This document shows, piece by piece, positions 15,790 through 23,193 of a stretch of DNA of 32,826 bases. The stretch covers positions 1 to 32,826 of the forward strand of contig NZ_JAAGOH010000043.1 in the NCBI RefSeq assembly GCF_010499455.1, read 5' to 3'. The first letter of the stretch is position 1, and every line of letters starts with the position of its first letter. This DNA is from Ideonella livida. GTDB lineage: Bacteria > Pseudomonadota > Gammaproteobacteria > Burkholderiales > Burkholderiaceae_C. The notes beneath the pieces were generated by a model, which was not told where the DNA came from, did no database searches, and saw only the letters and a program-made list of their open reading frames with translations. Made by a program: the position numbers and the translations under genes.

Positions 15790-16764
15790 TCAGAGGTCCA
15801 GCACCAGCCGGGGGCTGCACGCACGCGAGCAGCACACCAGGATCTGGTCGTTGTCGGCCTTCTCCTCGTCGGTGAGGTAGGCGTCTCGGTGGTCGGGGGT
15901 GCCCTCCAGCACGGTGCAGGCGCAGGTGCCGCACACCCCCTCCTCGCAGGAGACGGCGACCTTGACACCGGCTCCGCGCAGCACCGCCAGCAGGGACTCG
16001 GTGGCGCCCACCTGCAGCGTCTTGCGGCTGCGGCGCAGCTCCACTTCAAAGGCGCGCTCGCCGCCGGCGGGCGCGGCCGCCACCGGGGCGCTGAAGTACT
16101 CGCGGTGGCGTTGGCCGGCGCCCAGGCCGGCGGCCTCGGCCTGGGCCAGCACCGCGTCCATGAAGCCGGCGGGGCCGCAGACGTAGACATGGCCGCCAGC
16201 CGGGGCGGCGCGCAGCACGGCCTGCGTCTGCAGCGCGGCCTCGGGGCCCTGGTCGTCAAAGTGCAGCGTCACCCGGTGGGCCCAGGGCGCGGCCAGCAGC
16301 TCGTCGACAAAGGCCGCCTGGGCGCGGCTGCGGGCGCAGTAGTGCAGTTCAAAGGCGGCGCCCAGGGCATGCAGGCGCCAGGCCATGGCCAGCATGGGCG
16401 TGATGCCGATGCTCCAGCCGATGAGCACGCTGTAGGGCGCCGCCTCGTCGAGCGGAAAGTGGTTGCGCGGGGCGCTGATGGCCAGCCGCGCGCCGTCGGT
16501 CAGCAGGTGCTGGTGCACCGCCTGCGAGCCACCGCGCGAGGCCGGGTCCTTGAGCACGCCCAGGCGGTAGCGGCGGTTGTCGGCCGGGTTGCCGCACAGC
16601 GAGTAGGGGCGCACCAGGCCGCCGGGCAGGTGCAGGTCGATGTGCGCACCGGCGCTGAAGGCCGGCAGCGGCCGGCCGGCGGCGTCTTCCAGCTCGAAGA
16701 CGGCCACGGCCTGGCCCTGCAAGGCCGGCGCGCGCACCACCACGTCCAAGAGTTCGGTGTTCAT
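15790..16764 (-). CDS. iacF: Ferredoxin-type oxidoreductase IacF (dioxygenase reductase)
   Basis: A 324-residue reductase of the phthalate-dioxygenase-reductase/VanB type: a flavin-binding barrel with RPYSLCGNP (about residues 50 to 58), an NAD-binding domain with IGWSIGITPMLAMA, and a C-terminal plant-type [2Fe-2S] domain whose ligands are C273, C278, C281 and C311 or C312 (CEEGVCGTC, then LVCCSRA). It passes electrons from NAD(P)H to the Rieske dioxygenase IacC. ATG 16764 is chosen because the conserved protein begins there; the open frame to 17301 overlaps iacE and is a shadow. Position between iacE and iacG is exactly as in Pseudomonas. Confidence 0.9.
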   Translation of the reverse strand: MNTELLDVVVRAPALQGQAVAVFELEDAAGRPLPAFSAGAHIDLHLPGGLVRPYSLCGNPADNRRYRLGVLKDPASRGGSQAVHQHLLTDGARLAISAPRNHFPLDEAAPYSVLIGWSIGITPMLAMAWRLHALGAAFELHYCARSRAQAAFVDELLAAPWAHRVTLHFDDQGPEAALQTQAVLRAAPAGGHVYVCGPAGFMDAVLAQAEAAGLGAGQRHREYFSAPVAAAPAGGERAFEVELRRSRKTLQVGATESLLAVLRGAGVKVAVSCEEGVCGTCACTVLEGTPDHRDAYLTDEEKADNDQILVCCSRACSPRLVLDL

Positions 16765-16787
16765 GGTTTGGGTTCCTGTGGGCGCGC

Positions 16788-17552
16788 TCAGCGCATGAAG
16801 AGGCCGCCGTTCAAGTCCCAGGCGGCGCCGGTGACCGAGGCCGCGGCCTCGTCGGCCAGCAGCACCACGGTGCGGGCGATGAAGGCCGGGTCGCCCAGGC
16901 GCTGCACCGGGATGGTCTGGACGATCTGCGCCAGGCGCTCCGGCGGCACCATGGCGTGCACCGAGGGCAGGTCCAGCGGCCCCGGGGCCACGGCGTTGAC
17001 GGTGACGCCCTGCGCGGCCAGCGCGCGGGCAAACACCTTGGTCAGCGTCAGGATGCCGGCCTTGCTGGCGGCGTAGTGCGCCCCAGACGCCGTGCCACCG
17101 TTCTGCCCGGCCAGCGAGGCGACGTTGACGATGCGGCCGTAGCCGGCATCCGCCATGGCCGCGCCGATGACCTGGCAGCCCAGGAAGGTGCCGCGCAGGT
17201 TCACCTCGGTCACCCGGCTGAACTCCTCCGGGCTGATCTGCATGACCGGGGTGGTGAGCGTGAGCGCGGCGTTGTTGACCAGCACGCGGGGCACGCCCCA
17301 ACCCATCTCGGCCAGTTGCGCCAGCGCGGCGGCAAAGGCGGCCTTGTCGGCCACGTCCAGGGCCAGGCCGCAGGCGCTGCGGGCGTCAGGGTCCAGCGTG
17401 AGGGCGGCGTCGCGGGCGGCGGCGCCGTCGCGGTCGGTCAGCAGCACGCGGTAGCCGGCGGCATGCAGCGCGGCGGCGATCTCTCGGCCCAGGCCGCTGG
17501 CCGCGCCCGTGACCAGGGCCACGGGGCCGGGCAGTTCCAGATCAATGACCAT
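16788..17552 (-). CDS. iacE: Short-chain dehydrogenase IacE
   Basis: A 254-residue classical SDR. Nucleotide-binding motif TGAASGLG (about residue 15), NNAA in place of the usual NNAG, catalytic Ser in NVASLAG and the YAASK pair, then the C-terminal WDLNGG. In the auxin pathway IacE works with IacA on the early oxidised indole intermediate toward 3-hydroxy-2-oxindole-3-acetic acid. It is 16 bases after iacD and 23 bases before iacF, so it is co-transcribed. The NNAA variant is seen in some functional SDRs and need not mean loss of activity. Confidence 0.9.
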   Translation of the reverse strand: MVIDLELPGPVALVTGAASGLGREIAAALHAAGYRVLLTDRDGAAARDAALTLDPDARSACGLALDVADKAAFAAALAQLAEMGWGVPRVLVNNAALTLTTPVMQISPEEFSRVTEVNLRGTFLGCQVIGAAMADAGYGRIVNVASLAGQNGGTASGAHYAASKAGILTLTKVFARALAAQGVTVNAVAPGPLDLPSVHAMVPPERLAQIVQTIPVQRLGDPAFIARTVVLLADEAAASVTGAAWDLNGGLFMR

Positions 17553-17568
17553 GGCGGAGCCTTCCGGG

Positions 17569-18048
17569 TCAGAGGATGAAGCCGATGCCGGCCAGGGTGT
17601 CGGTGGAGTTGATCAGGCGCAGCACCTTGCGCTCGATGCGCCAGACGCCGCCGCCGTTGTCCACCAGGGTCCAGGTGACGTCGGCGGTGTACTGGTGGCG
17701 CTGCGTCTTGCGGAACTCGTGCAGGTCCTGCACGCCGCGCAGCACCACGGTGCCCGCGTCCTCGGACAGCACCCGCAGCCGCGAGACGTTGCGCACGGTG
17801 CGCGCCATGGGCTGGGTGGACACCGACTCGCCGCTGGTCAGCCGCGCCACGCGCAGGCTGCGCATGATGGCGTCGTCGTGGGCGTAGTTCAGGGTGTTGT
17901 CGAAGTCCTGGGTGTCGGGGTCGATGGGCACGATGTAGGTGCCGGTGGGCGACCACAGGTCCAGCCAGGCGGCGTACTCGCCGTGGTCCAGCATGTCGGC
18001 CTCGGCCCAGACGAAGGCCGTGAGGCGGTTGAGCAGTGCGATGTTCAT
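17569..18048 (-). CDS. iacD: Rieske dioxygenase small (beta) subunit IacD
   Basis: A 159-residue NTF2-like ring-hydroxylating dioxygenase beta subunit. It begins NRLTAFVWAEADMLD and has EYAAWLDLW, TYIVPID and the C-terminal RIERKVLRLINS, as in the family. It has no catalytic metal site and builds the alpha3-beta3 hexamer with IacC. No Shine-Dalgarno sequence is evident before ATG 18048; instead the leader on the minus strand holds a run of nine C (18066 to 18074). Translation may depend on coupling to iacC, which ends 39 bases upstream. Confidence 0.9.
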   Translation of the reverse strand: MNIALLNRLTAFVWAEADMLDHGEYAAWLDLWSPTGTYIVPIDPDTQDFDNTLNYAHDDAIMRSLRVARLTSGESVSTQPMARTVRNVSRLRVLSEDAGTVVLRGVQDLHEFRKTQRHQYTADVTWTLVDNGGGVWRIERKVLRLINSTDTLAGIGFIL

Positions 18049-18065
18049 GGTGTGCGGGGCAATGA

Positions 18066-18074
18066 GGGGGGGGG
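18066..18074. repeat. Homopolymer of nine G (nine C on the coding strand) between iacC and iacD
   Basis: A run of nine identical bases lies in the 39-base gap between the iacC stop and the iacD start, about 17 bases before the iacD ATG. It replaces the expected ribosome-binding site. Runs of this length can slip during replication. Confidence 0.7.
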
Positions 18075-18087
18075 ACGGGGAAGCCGC

Positions 18088-19371
18088 TCAGGCGGTCATG
18101 AGCCGCTTCCACTGGCGATAGGCGGCGCGCATGCCGGTCTCGGCGCTGACGTCGCTGGCGCGGCCGTCTTCGGTCAGGCGCTCGCCGGGCAGGCCGCGGT
18201 TGACCAGGATCCACAGGTCGCGCCCGGCCTTGGCGCCCTGCTGCACGCGCTCCCAGGCCTCGCTGTCGTCCGGCGTGCCAAAGCCCATGGGGCCCTGGAA
18301 GTGCTCGTGCAGCCGCAGCCGGGCCTGGTTGGCGGCGGCAGGCCCGCCGTCCATGACGATGGCGGCGTGGTGGATCTCGGTCTCGTTGACCGACACCGGC
18401 TGCAACACCCGGAAGAAGGCCATCGAGCAGGCGATGTTGGGGAACAGGTTCAGGTTGAAACCGGTGCCGCCGACGGCGCGCACCAGGCGGCGCACCTTCT
18501 GCTCGTCATGGCCCTCGTCGCGCAGCGCCTGGGCCAGGGCCTCGAAGCGCTCGGGGATGGGCGCGTCCAGGTGGGCTTCGAGGTCCACCAGCTCGGGGAT
18601 CATCACCATCACGCTGTGGCCGTTGCCCAGGTCCTCCACATAGCCCGGGCCCTTGACGAAGTCGAACACCTCTTTGGTCTGCTCGTCGATGGAGCTGAGG
18701 AAGCTCTTGTGCACCAGCGGGAAGTGGTAGGCGTCGGTGGTGTTCTCCAGCTGGATCTTCCAGTTGCCGGGGAAGCGGAAGCGGTGCTCGCCGGCCACCT
18801 TGACCGGGTAGCCGCCGGCCTGCTTCATGAACAGGTCGATCCACTTCTTGGCCGGGCCCAGCCAGTCGACCAGGGGCTCCAGGTCGTCGCGGAAGGTGGC
18901 GAAGACCATGCCGTGGTAGGTCTCCACGCGCAGGCTCACCAGCGGGAACTCGCCCTTGTCCAGGCAGTCGCCGTAGCTCTCGGGGAAGGGCACGCCACGC
19001 AGCTGGCCGTCCAGCGCGTAGGCCCAGCCGTGGTAGGGGCACACAAAGCTGGCGGTCTTGCCCTTCTTGTGCTCGCAGACCGTGGCGGCGCGGTGGCGGC
19101 AGCGGTTGAGCAGCACGTGGATCTGGTGCTTGCGGTCACGGCTGACGATGACCGGCTCCATGCCGACCCAGTGGGTCTTGAAACTGCCGGGCTCGGGCAG
19201 CTCACTCTCGTGCGCGACCCAGACCCAGCAGTTGCGGAAGATCTTGTCCATCTCGGCGTCGAAGATGGCCGGGTCGGTGTAGAGCGAGGTGTGCACGCGG
19301 TCCTCGCGCACCAGCTCGCCGAGGTCCGGGGCGGGGCGGTGGAAGGTCACGGGGGCGATGGGGGCGTTCAT
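18088..19371 (-). CDS. iacC: Rieske-type aromatic-ring dioxygenase large (alpha) subunit IacC
   Basis: A 427-residue catalytic subunit. The Rieske [2Fe-2S] ligands are C91, H93, C111 and H114 (CRH, then CPYHGW). The mononuclear iron site is seen as D213, H216 and H221 in TTDAYHFPLVH. In the iac pathway it oxygenates the oxindole intermediate on the way to catechol, using electrons from IacF and the structural partner IacD. The ATG at 19371 matches the conserved start. All key residues are intact and the length is normal, so the enzyme should be active. Confidence 0.93.
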   Translation of the reverse strand: MNAPIAPVTFHRPAPDLGELVREDRVHTSLYTDPAIFDAEMDKIFRNCWVWVAHESELPEPGSFKTHWVGMEPVIVSRDRKHQIHVLLNRCRHRAATVCEHKKGKTASFVCPYHGWAYALDGQLRGVPFPESYGDCLDKGEFPLVSLRVETYHGMVFATFRDDLEPLVDWLGPAKKWIDLFMKQAGGYPVKVAGEHRFRFPGNWKIQLENTTDAYHFPLVHKSFLSSIDEQTKEVFDFVKGPGYVEDLGNGHSVMVMIPELVDLEAHLDAPIPERFEALAQALRDEGHDEQKVRRLVRAVGGTGFNLNLFPNIACSMAFFRVLQPVSVNETEIHHAAIVMDGGPAAANQARLRLHEHFQGPMGFGTPDDSEAWERVQQGAKAGRDLWILVNRGLPGERLTEDGRASDVSAETGMRAAYRQWKRLMTA

Positions 19372-19417
19372 GGGCGGGCCTTGAATGGGGTGAAGACGGG
19401 GGATGGGGGGCGGGGGC

Positions 19418-19966
19418 TCAGCGGGCGGGCACGGGCAGCGCGGCGTCGGCGTGCCAGGTGCTCACCGGGCGGCTGAGCAGGTTCTCGGTCTCGAAGTGGG
19501 CGATGCGCCAGGCGCCATCGGCCCCGCGCCGCATCTGCAGGGTGAGCTGCGCGGCGTTCAGGTGCGCGCCACCGGCCGAGAAGCTGGAGGTCTGCACCAT
19601 CTGCCACTGCGCCTGCGCGCGGTCGGGGCCGGTGGGCGTGATCTGCTCGTTGCAGAGGAAGTGGGCGTTGAAGCGGAAGTGCGGCGGTCGCTCGGCATCG
19701 CCGCAGTAGCGCGCCAGCATGGCCACGATGGCCGCGCGGCCCTGGTGGCCGCCGAAGGCCGCGCCGTAGCGCGCGCCCTTGCCGGCCCACACCGCGTCGG
19801 CGGTGAAGCAGTCGCCCAGCGCGTCCAGGGGCGTGGAGGCGTCCAGCCGGTCGCACAGCGCCATGTAGCGCAGCACGCAGGCGCGGATGGCCTCGGCGTC
19901 CTCGAAGCGCTGCAGGCGGGCCTGCAGGGCGTCCAGGCGCTGGCTCAGGGTGGCAAGGTCGCTCAT
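19418..19966 (-). CDS. iacI: SnoaL/NTF2-like protein IacI
   Basis: A 182-residue protein of the SnoaL-like (SnoaL_4) fold, with an N-terminal coiled helix (LATLSQRLDALQARLQRFED) followed by the cone-shaped domain: IRACVLRYMALCDRLDA, DCFTADAVWAGKG, RIAHFETENL. It lies between iacB and iacC, the place of iacI in the Pseudomonas cluster. Its exact reaction is not settled; members of this fold catalyse small isomerisations or hydrations, or act as accessory proteins. ATG 19966 begins the conserved helix; it is 11 bases after the iacB stop. Confidence 0.87.
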   Translation of the reverse strand: MSDLATLSQRLDALQARLQRFEDAEAIRACVLRYMALCDRLDASTPLDALGDCFTADAVWAGKGARYGAAFGGHQGRAAIVAMLARYCGDAERPPHFRFNAHFLCNEQITPTGPDRAQAQWQMVQTSSFSAGGAHLNAAQLTLQMRRGADGAWRIAHFETENLLSRPVSTWHADAALPVPAR

Positions 19967-19977
19967 GGCCGCGGGAC

Positions 19978-20361
19978 TCAGGCCTGGGCGGGCGCGGCGG
20001 CCGGGGGCAGCAGGTGCGCGGGCACCACCAGCTCGCGGCCCATGCGGGCCTCCACCTTGGCGTACTTCCACAGCTTGTACGGCCCCTGGCCCACCACGAT
20101 CGTGCGGAACAGGTTGCAGGCGGCATGCACCGTGGCGGGGTCCGGCACGTCGGCCAGCACGTAGCAGGTCCAGGGCCACTGGGTGGACGGCCCGACCATG
20201 CTCTGGTCGTCGTCCATATTGCCCAGCACCGTCACCCCGGGCAGGGCGGCAATGCCGTTCATCATGCTGCCAAAGGCCAGCCAGACGTCCTTGGCCTCCT
20301 CGGGGGTGGCGTCGAAGAAGTTCTGGTTGATGCCGATGCAGAACAGGGTGCGGATGGCCAT
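19978..20361 (-). CDS. iacB: Small conserved auxin-catabolism protein IacB
   Basis: A 127-residue protein beginning AIRTLFCIGINQNFF, with a MVGPSTQWPWTCYVLADVPD core and a C-terminal KVEARMGREL. It occupies the place of iacB between iacA and iacI. Family members have no proven reaction and look like dimeric alpha-beta barrel (EthD or YCII-like) proteins; a role in handling an unstable intermediate is inference. ATG 20361 has AAGGA 8 bases upstream; a TTG two codons earlier is less likely. Confidence 0.85.
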   Translation of the reverse strand: MAIRTLFCIGINQNFFDATPEEAKDVWLAFGSMMNGIAALPGVTVLGNMDDDQSMVGPSTQWPWTCYVLADVPDPATVHAACNLFRTIVVGQGPYKLWKYAKVEARMGRELVVPAHLLPPAAAPAQA

Positions 20362-20398
20362 GTGCAAAGTCCTTGAAGCAGGGGGATCCGTGGAGGGG

Positions 20399-21589
20399 TC
20401 AGAGGTAGCCGGGGAGCGGCTTGCGGCCGAAGAACATGGCGCCGGCGTTCTGGAAGGTGATGTCGCCCATGAAGGCGTGCTGGGTCAGCACCTCCACGTC
20501 GCGCACCTGCTGCGACAGCGGGCAGTCGTGGTACACGCCGGTCATGCCTGCCTGCATCTGCATGGCGCGGGCCACCTCGGCGCTGACGCGGGCGGCGTGG
20601 GTGCTGGACAGGCGCAGCAGGCTGGTCTGCTCGGGCGAGACCTCGTCGCCACGCAGCAGGCTGTCCCAGGCGGCATCGATGGCCTCGTAGAAGAAGGCGC
20701 GGGCGGCGCGCAGCTGCGCCTCGGCGCGGGCCAGCTCGATCTGGGTCTGCGGCCGGTCGGCCAAGCCCGGCGCGCCGGTCACCGAGACGCGGCCCTCGGC
20801 CATGTCGCGCAGGCTCTCGATGGCGCCGCGGGCGATGCCCAGACCCACCACACTGAGCACCTGCGCCGCAAACGACAGCGTGGGGTAACGGAACATGGGC
20901 TCGGTGCGCGGCGAGCGGCTGCCCCGCACAAAGGTCCAGTCCTCGGGCACCACCACCCGGTCCACCACCACATCGTGGCTGCCGGTGCCCACCAGGCCGG
21001 TCACGTCCCAGGCGCGCTCGATCTTCACCTTGGCGCGCGGCAGCACCGCCATGCGCGGCAGGCCGGTCTTCTCGCCTTCGGCCGGGGCGATGCCCACGCC
21101 GATCACGTCGGCGCCGGTGCAGCCGCTGGACCAGGCCCAGCGCCCGCTCACCTCAAAGCCCCCCTCCACCTTGGGCGCCCGCTGCGGCGGGAAGATGCCG
21201 CCGGCGAACACCACGTCCGGGCCGTGGGCATAGACCTGGGCCAGGGTCTCGGGCGGCAGCGCCGCCAGGTAGGTCACGCCCATGCCGAAGCTGGCCACCC
21301 AGCCGGCCGAGCCGTCGGCCGAGGCGATCGCCTCGATGGTCTCGCAGAAGGTGCGCGGGCCCAGGCCGTCACCGCCCAGGGCGGTGGGCACCAGGGCGCG
21401 GTAGATGCCCAGCGCCTTGAAGCGCTCGACCACGTCGGGGGCGATCTGGTGCAGGCGGGTGAACTCGGCGCGGCGTGCACGCACCTCGGCCATCAGCTCG
21501 GTCAGCAGCGCGCCGGGCCGGGCCAGGCTCGGCCGGCTCGCCGCCGCAGGGGTGGCCGCCACGGGCCGATCCAGGGTCAGGGTGTTCAT
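20399..21589 (-). CDS. iacA: Indole-3-acetate monooxygenase IacA (acyl-CoA dehydrogenase fold, flavin-dependent)
   Basis: A 396-residue protein of the acyl-CoA dehydrogenase superfamily in its two-component monooxygenase branch (like HpaB/HsaA class D). Seen: the N-terminal helical domain with LVPTALGGDGLGPRTF, the middle beta domain GGFEVSGRWAWSSG, TGLVGTGSHDVVVD, and the C-terminal helices ending with the conserved TQHAFMGDITFQNAG. Known IacA with reduced flavin from a reductase starts auxin attack by oxygenating the indole ring. ATG 21589 overlaps the iacH stop as ATGA and has GGAG 8 bases before it, so the two are translationally coupled. Confidence 0.92.
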   Translation of the reverse strand: MNTLTLDRPVAATPAAASRPSLARPGALLTELMAEVRARRAEFTRLHQIAPDVVERFKALGIYRALVPTALGGDGLGPRTFCETIEAIASADGSAGWVASFGMGVTYLAALPPETLAQVYAHGPDVVFAGGIFPPQRAPKVEGGFEVSGRWAWSSGCTGADVIGVGIAPAEGEKTGLPRMAVLPRAKVKIERAWDVTGLVGTGSHDVVVDRVVVPEDWTFVRGSRSPRTEPMFRYPTLSFAAQVLSVVGLGIARGAIESLRDMAEGRVSVTGAPGLADRPQTQIELARAEAQLRAARAFFYEAIDAAWDSLLRGDEVSPEQTSLLRLSSTHAARVSAEVARAMQMQAGMTGVYHDCPLSQQVRDVEVLTQHAFMGDITFQNAGAMFFGRKPLPGYL

Positions 21590-22755
21590 CGGGCTTCTCC
21601 AGCAAGGGCGCCCACGGCCCGCAGGCCCAGGCGTTGGGTGATGAGGGTGGCGACGGCGCACAGGGCCTCATCGCCCCCGCGCCGGCCCACCAGCTGCAGG
21701 CCCACGGGCAGGCCATCAGCGCGGTTCAACGGCAGGGTGATGGCCGGGTGGCCGCTGAGGTTGAAGGGGCGCACCAGGCGCGTCATGGCCACGGCGGCCA
21801 GGGTGTCGGCGGCCTCGGCCAGGCGTGGCGGCGGGCTGGCCAGGGTGGGCAGAGCCAGCACCTCACAGGTGGCCAGGGCGGTGTCCACCTCGTCGGCAAA
21901 GCGGCGGCGCACGGCCTCGGCGCCGGCCAGCTCGGCCTCTGTGGTCTGCGCGGCGCGCGCCAGGCGCAGCGCCACATCCGCCCCCACCCGGCCGGTGGCC
22001 AGCAGGGGGGCGCAGGCCGCCCAGGTCTCACGCTGGATGACGCTCAGACCCGCGGCGTAAGCGGCCTCAAACGACGGCAGCAGCACGGCCTGCACCGGCT
22101 GGCCGCAGGCCCCCAGGGCCCCGGCCACGGCGTCGCGGGCGGCGGCCTCGGCCTGCACATCCACCAGGCCGAGGCGCCAGGCCGACGGCAGGGCCGGCAG
22201 GCCGCGCCAGTCGGCGCACAGCACGGCCATGGCGGCCACCAGGGGGTCCAGGTGGTGGGCCAGCGGGCCCACGCAGTCCAGCGAGCTGCGCGCCGGCATC
22301 ACCCCGTCGCGGCTGACCCGGCCAAAACTGGGCTTGAGCCCGAACACGCCGCAGCAGGCAGCCGGGGTGCGCACCGAGCCGCCGGTGTCGGTGCCCAGGG
22401 CCAGAGGCACCGCCCCGCTGGCCACCGCCACCGCCGAGCCGCTGGAAGAGCCGCCGGGCACCCGGTCGGGCCAGGCGGGGTTGAGGGGGGTGCCGGTGTG
22501 GTGGTTGATGCCGGTGGTGCCAAAGGCCAGCTCGTGCAGCACCGTCTTGCCCACCACGCGCCAGCCGGCGTCCAGCAGCCGCTGCACAGCCACGGCATGG
22601 CGGGGGGCGGGGCCGGCGTGCTGCAGGGCGGCGCTGCCGGCCTGGGTGGGCACCCCGGCCACGTCCAGCGTGTCCTTGACGACCAGGGCCGGCCCGGCGG
22701 GGTCGCCCAGGTCCAGCGGACGGACCAGGCAGTGCGGAGGAAAGGGCTTGGACAT
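21586..22755 (-). CDS. iacH: Amidase-signature hydrolase IacH
   Basis: A 389-residue amidase of the Ser-cisSer-Lys class: catalytic Lys K27 (VVKDTLDV), cis-Ser S103 (GGSSSGSA) and nucleophile Ser S127 (GTDTGGSVRTP), with the usual 24-residue spacing between the two Ser. In the auxin pathway it is thought to open the lactam ring of an oxindole intermediate; that step is less firmly proven than IacA and IacC. It is the first gene of the operon and reads from the promoter at 22807 to 22836. ATG 22755 is chosen; the upstream in-frame extension to 22932 would run through the promoter. Confidence 0.9.
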   Translation of the reverse strand: MSKPFPPHCLVRPLDLGDPAGPALVVKDTLDVAGVPTQAGSAALQHAGPAPRHAVAVQRLLDAGWRVVGKTVLHELAFGTTGINHHTGTPLNPAWPDRVPGGSSSGSAVAVASGAVPLALGTDTGGSVRTPAACCGVFGLKPSFGRVSRDGVMPARSSLDCVGPLAHHLDPLVAAMAVLCADWRGLPALPSAWRLGLVDVQAEAAARDAVAGALGACGQPVQAVLLPSFEAAYAAGLSVIQRETWAACAPLLATGRVGADVALRLARAAQTTEAELAGAEAVRRRFADEVDTALATCEVLALPTLASPPPRLAEAADTLAAVAMTRLVRPFNLSGHPAITLPLNRADGLPVGLQLVGRRGGDEALCAVATLITQRLGLRAVGALAGEAR

Positions 22756-22806
22756 GGGCGGTGGGCGGGGGAGGAAGGCGGACCCCAAGGCGGGGCGATG
22801 GGCCGA

Positions 22807-22836
22807 ACGATAGGGTTTGATTACGTGAATCGTCAA
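22807..22836 (-). promoter_or_regulatory. Sigma70-type promoter of the iac operon
   Basis: On the minus strand TTGACG (22836 to 22831) and TATCGT (22812 to 22807) are separated by 18 bases, a reasonable -35/-10 pair about 52 bases before the iacH ATG. The spacer contains TTCACG, one of the repeated hexamers, so a bound regulator would block polymerase here. This fits repression released by auxin, as is known for MarR-type IacR. Confidence 0.5.
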
Positions 22837-23096
22837 CCAAATATCCGAGGGCTGCGTCTGAGCAAAGACGGTGCCTGAAAACGTGAAGATTCCTTGATCT
22901 GGGGCATGGCACCCCACTTTGGTGAACCGCAACCGCCGTCAAAGCGGCGCAAAACCTCGGGCAAACCCACACAAATGCGCCCGTTCACGGCCCTGAAACC
23001 CCGGCACCTCTAGAACGCGCGAGAACGCGCGAAGACGCGCACGGGACGTCCCGAGCCCCAGAAAGCGTGAACTCGCAAGTTTTTTGTAAACGTGAA
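22824..23096. promoter_or_regulatory. Cluster of CGTGAA/TTCACG hexamers (candidate regulator sites)
   Basis: Copies start at 22824, 22882, 23066 and 23091 (CGTGAA) and 22984 (TTCACG). Two share the longer form AAACGTGAA (22879 to 22887 and 23088 to 23096). The 22824 copy is inside the iacH promoter spacer; the 23091 copy abuts the sigma54 -24 box. The same hexamer makes the perfect palindrome at 6886 to 6902. Confidence 0.45.
23013..23042. repeat. Tandem 10-base repeats in the divergent promoter
   Basis: GAACGCGCGA is exactly repeated at 23013 to 23022 and 23023 to 23032, followed by a related AGACGCGCAC (23033 to 23042) and then the palindrome GGGACGTCCC. The 10-base period equals about one helical turn, as in stacked protein sites. 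Confidence 0.6.
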
Positions 23097-23113
23097 TTGG
23101 CACGGTTTCTGCT
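23097..23113 (+). promoter_or_regulatory. Sigma54 (RpoN) promoter for the ABC transporter operon
   Basis: TTGGCACG-GTTT-CTGCT matches the sigma54 consensus YTGGCACG-N4-TTGCW at all but one base, with GG (23099) and GC (23111) exactly 10 bases apart. The expected start is near 23124, giving a leader of about 80 bases before the ATG at 23206. It lies on the plus strand, directed at the transporter genes. Confidence 0.6.
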
Positions 23114-23176
23114 GACCCAGGTCAAACCGCCCGGCCTGCCGTGGCGGTGTCACCCCGCCCTGTGATCCCTGCTGAC

Positions 23177-23193
23177 GGCGCCCTCGCGGCGCC
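23177..23193 (+). other. Leader hairpin before the binding-protein gene
   Basis: GGCGCC-CTCGC-GGCGCC is a perfect 6-base stem with a 5-base loop, ending two bases before the ribosome-binding site GGAGAG (23195). It could affect translation initiation or mRNA stability of the highly used binding protein; this is inference. Confidence 0.35.

Noticed and set aside
23013-23042. Tandem repeats as a CRISPR or origin-type array
   Set aside because: Only two exact 10-base units without spacers; no cas genes and no DnaA boxes or replication genes nearby.
23091-23104. CGTG-AATTGG-CACG as an independent palindromic operator
   Set aside because: Its right arm is the invariant part of the sigma54 -24 box, so the symmetry may be accidental; only the left hexamer is counted as a site.
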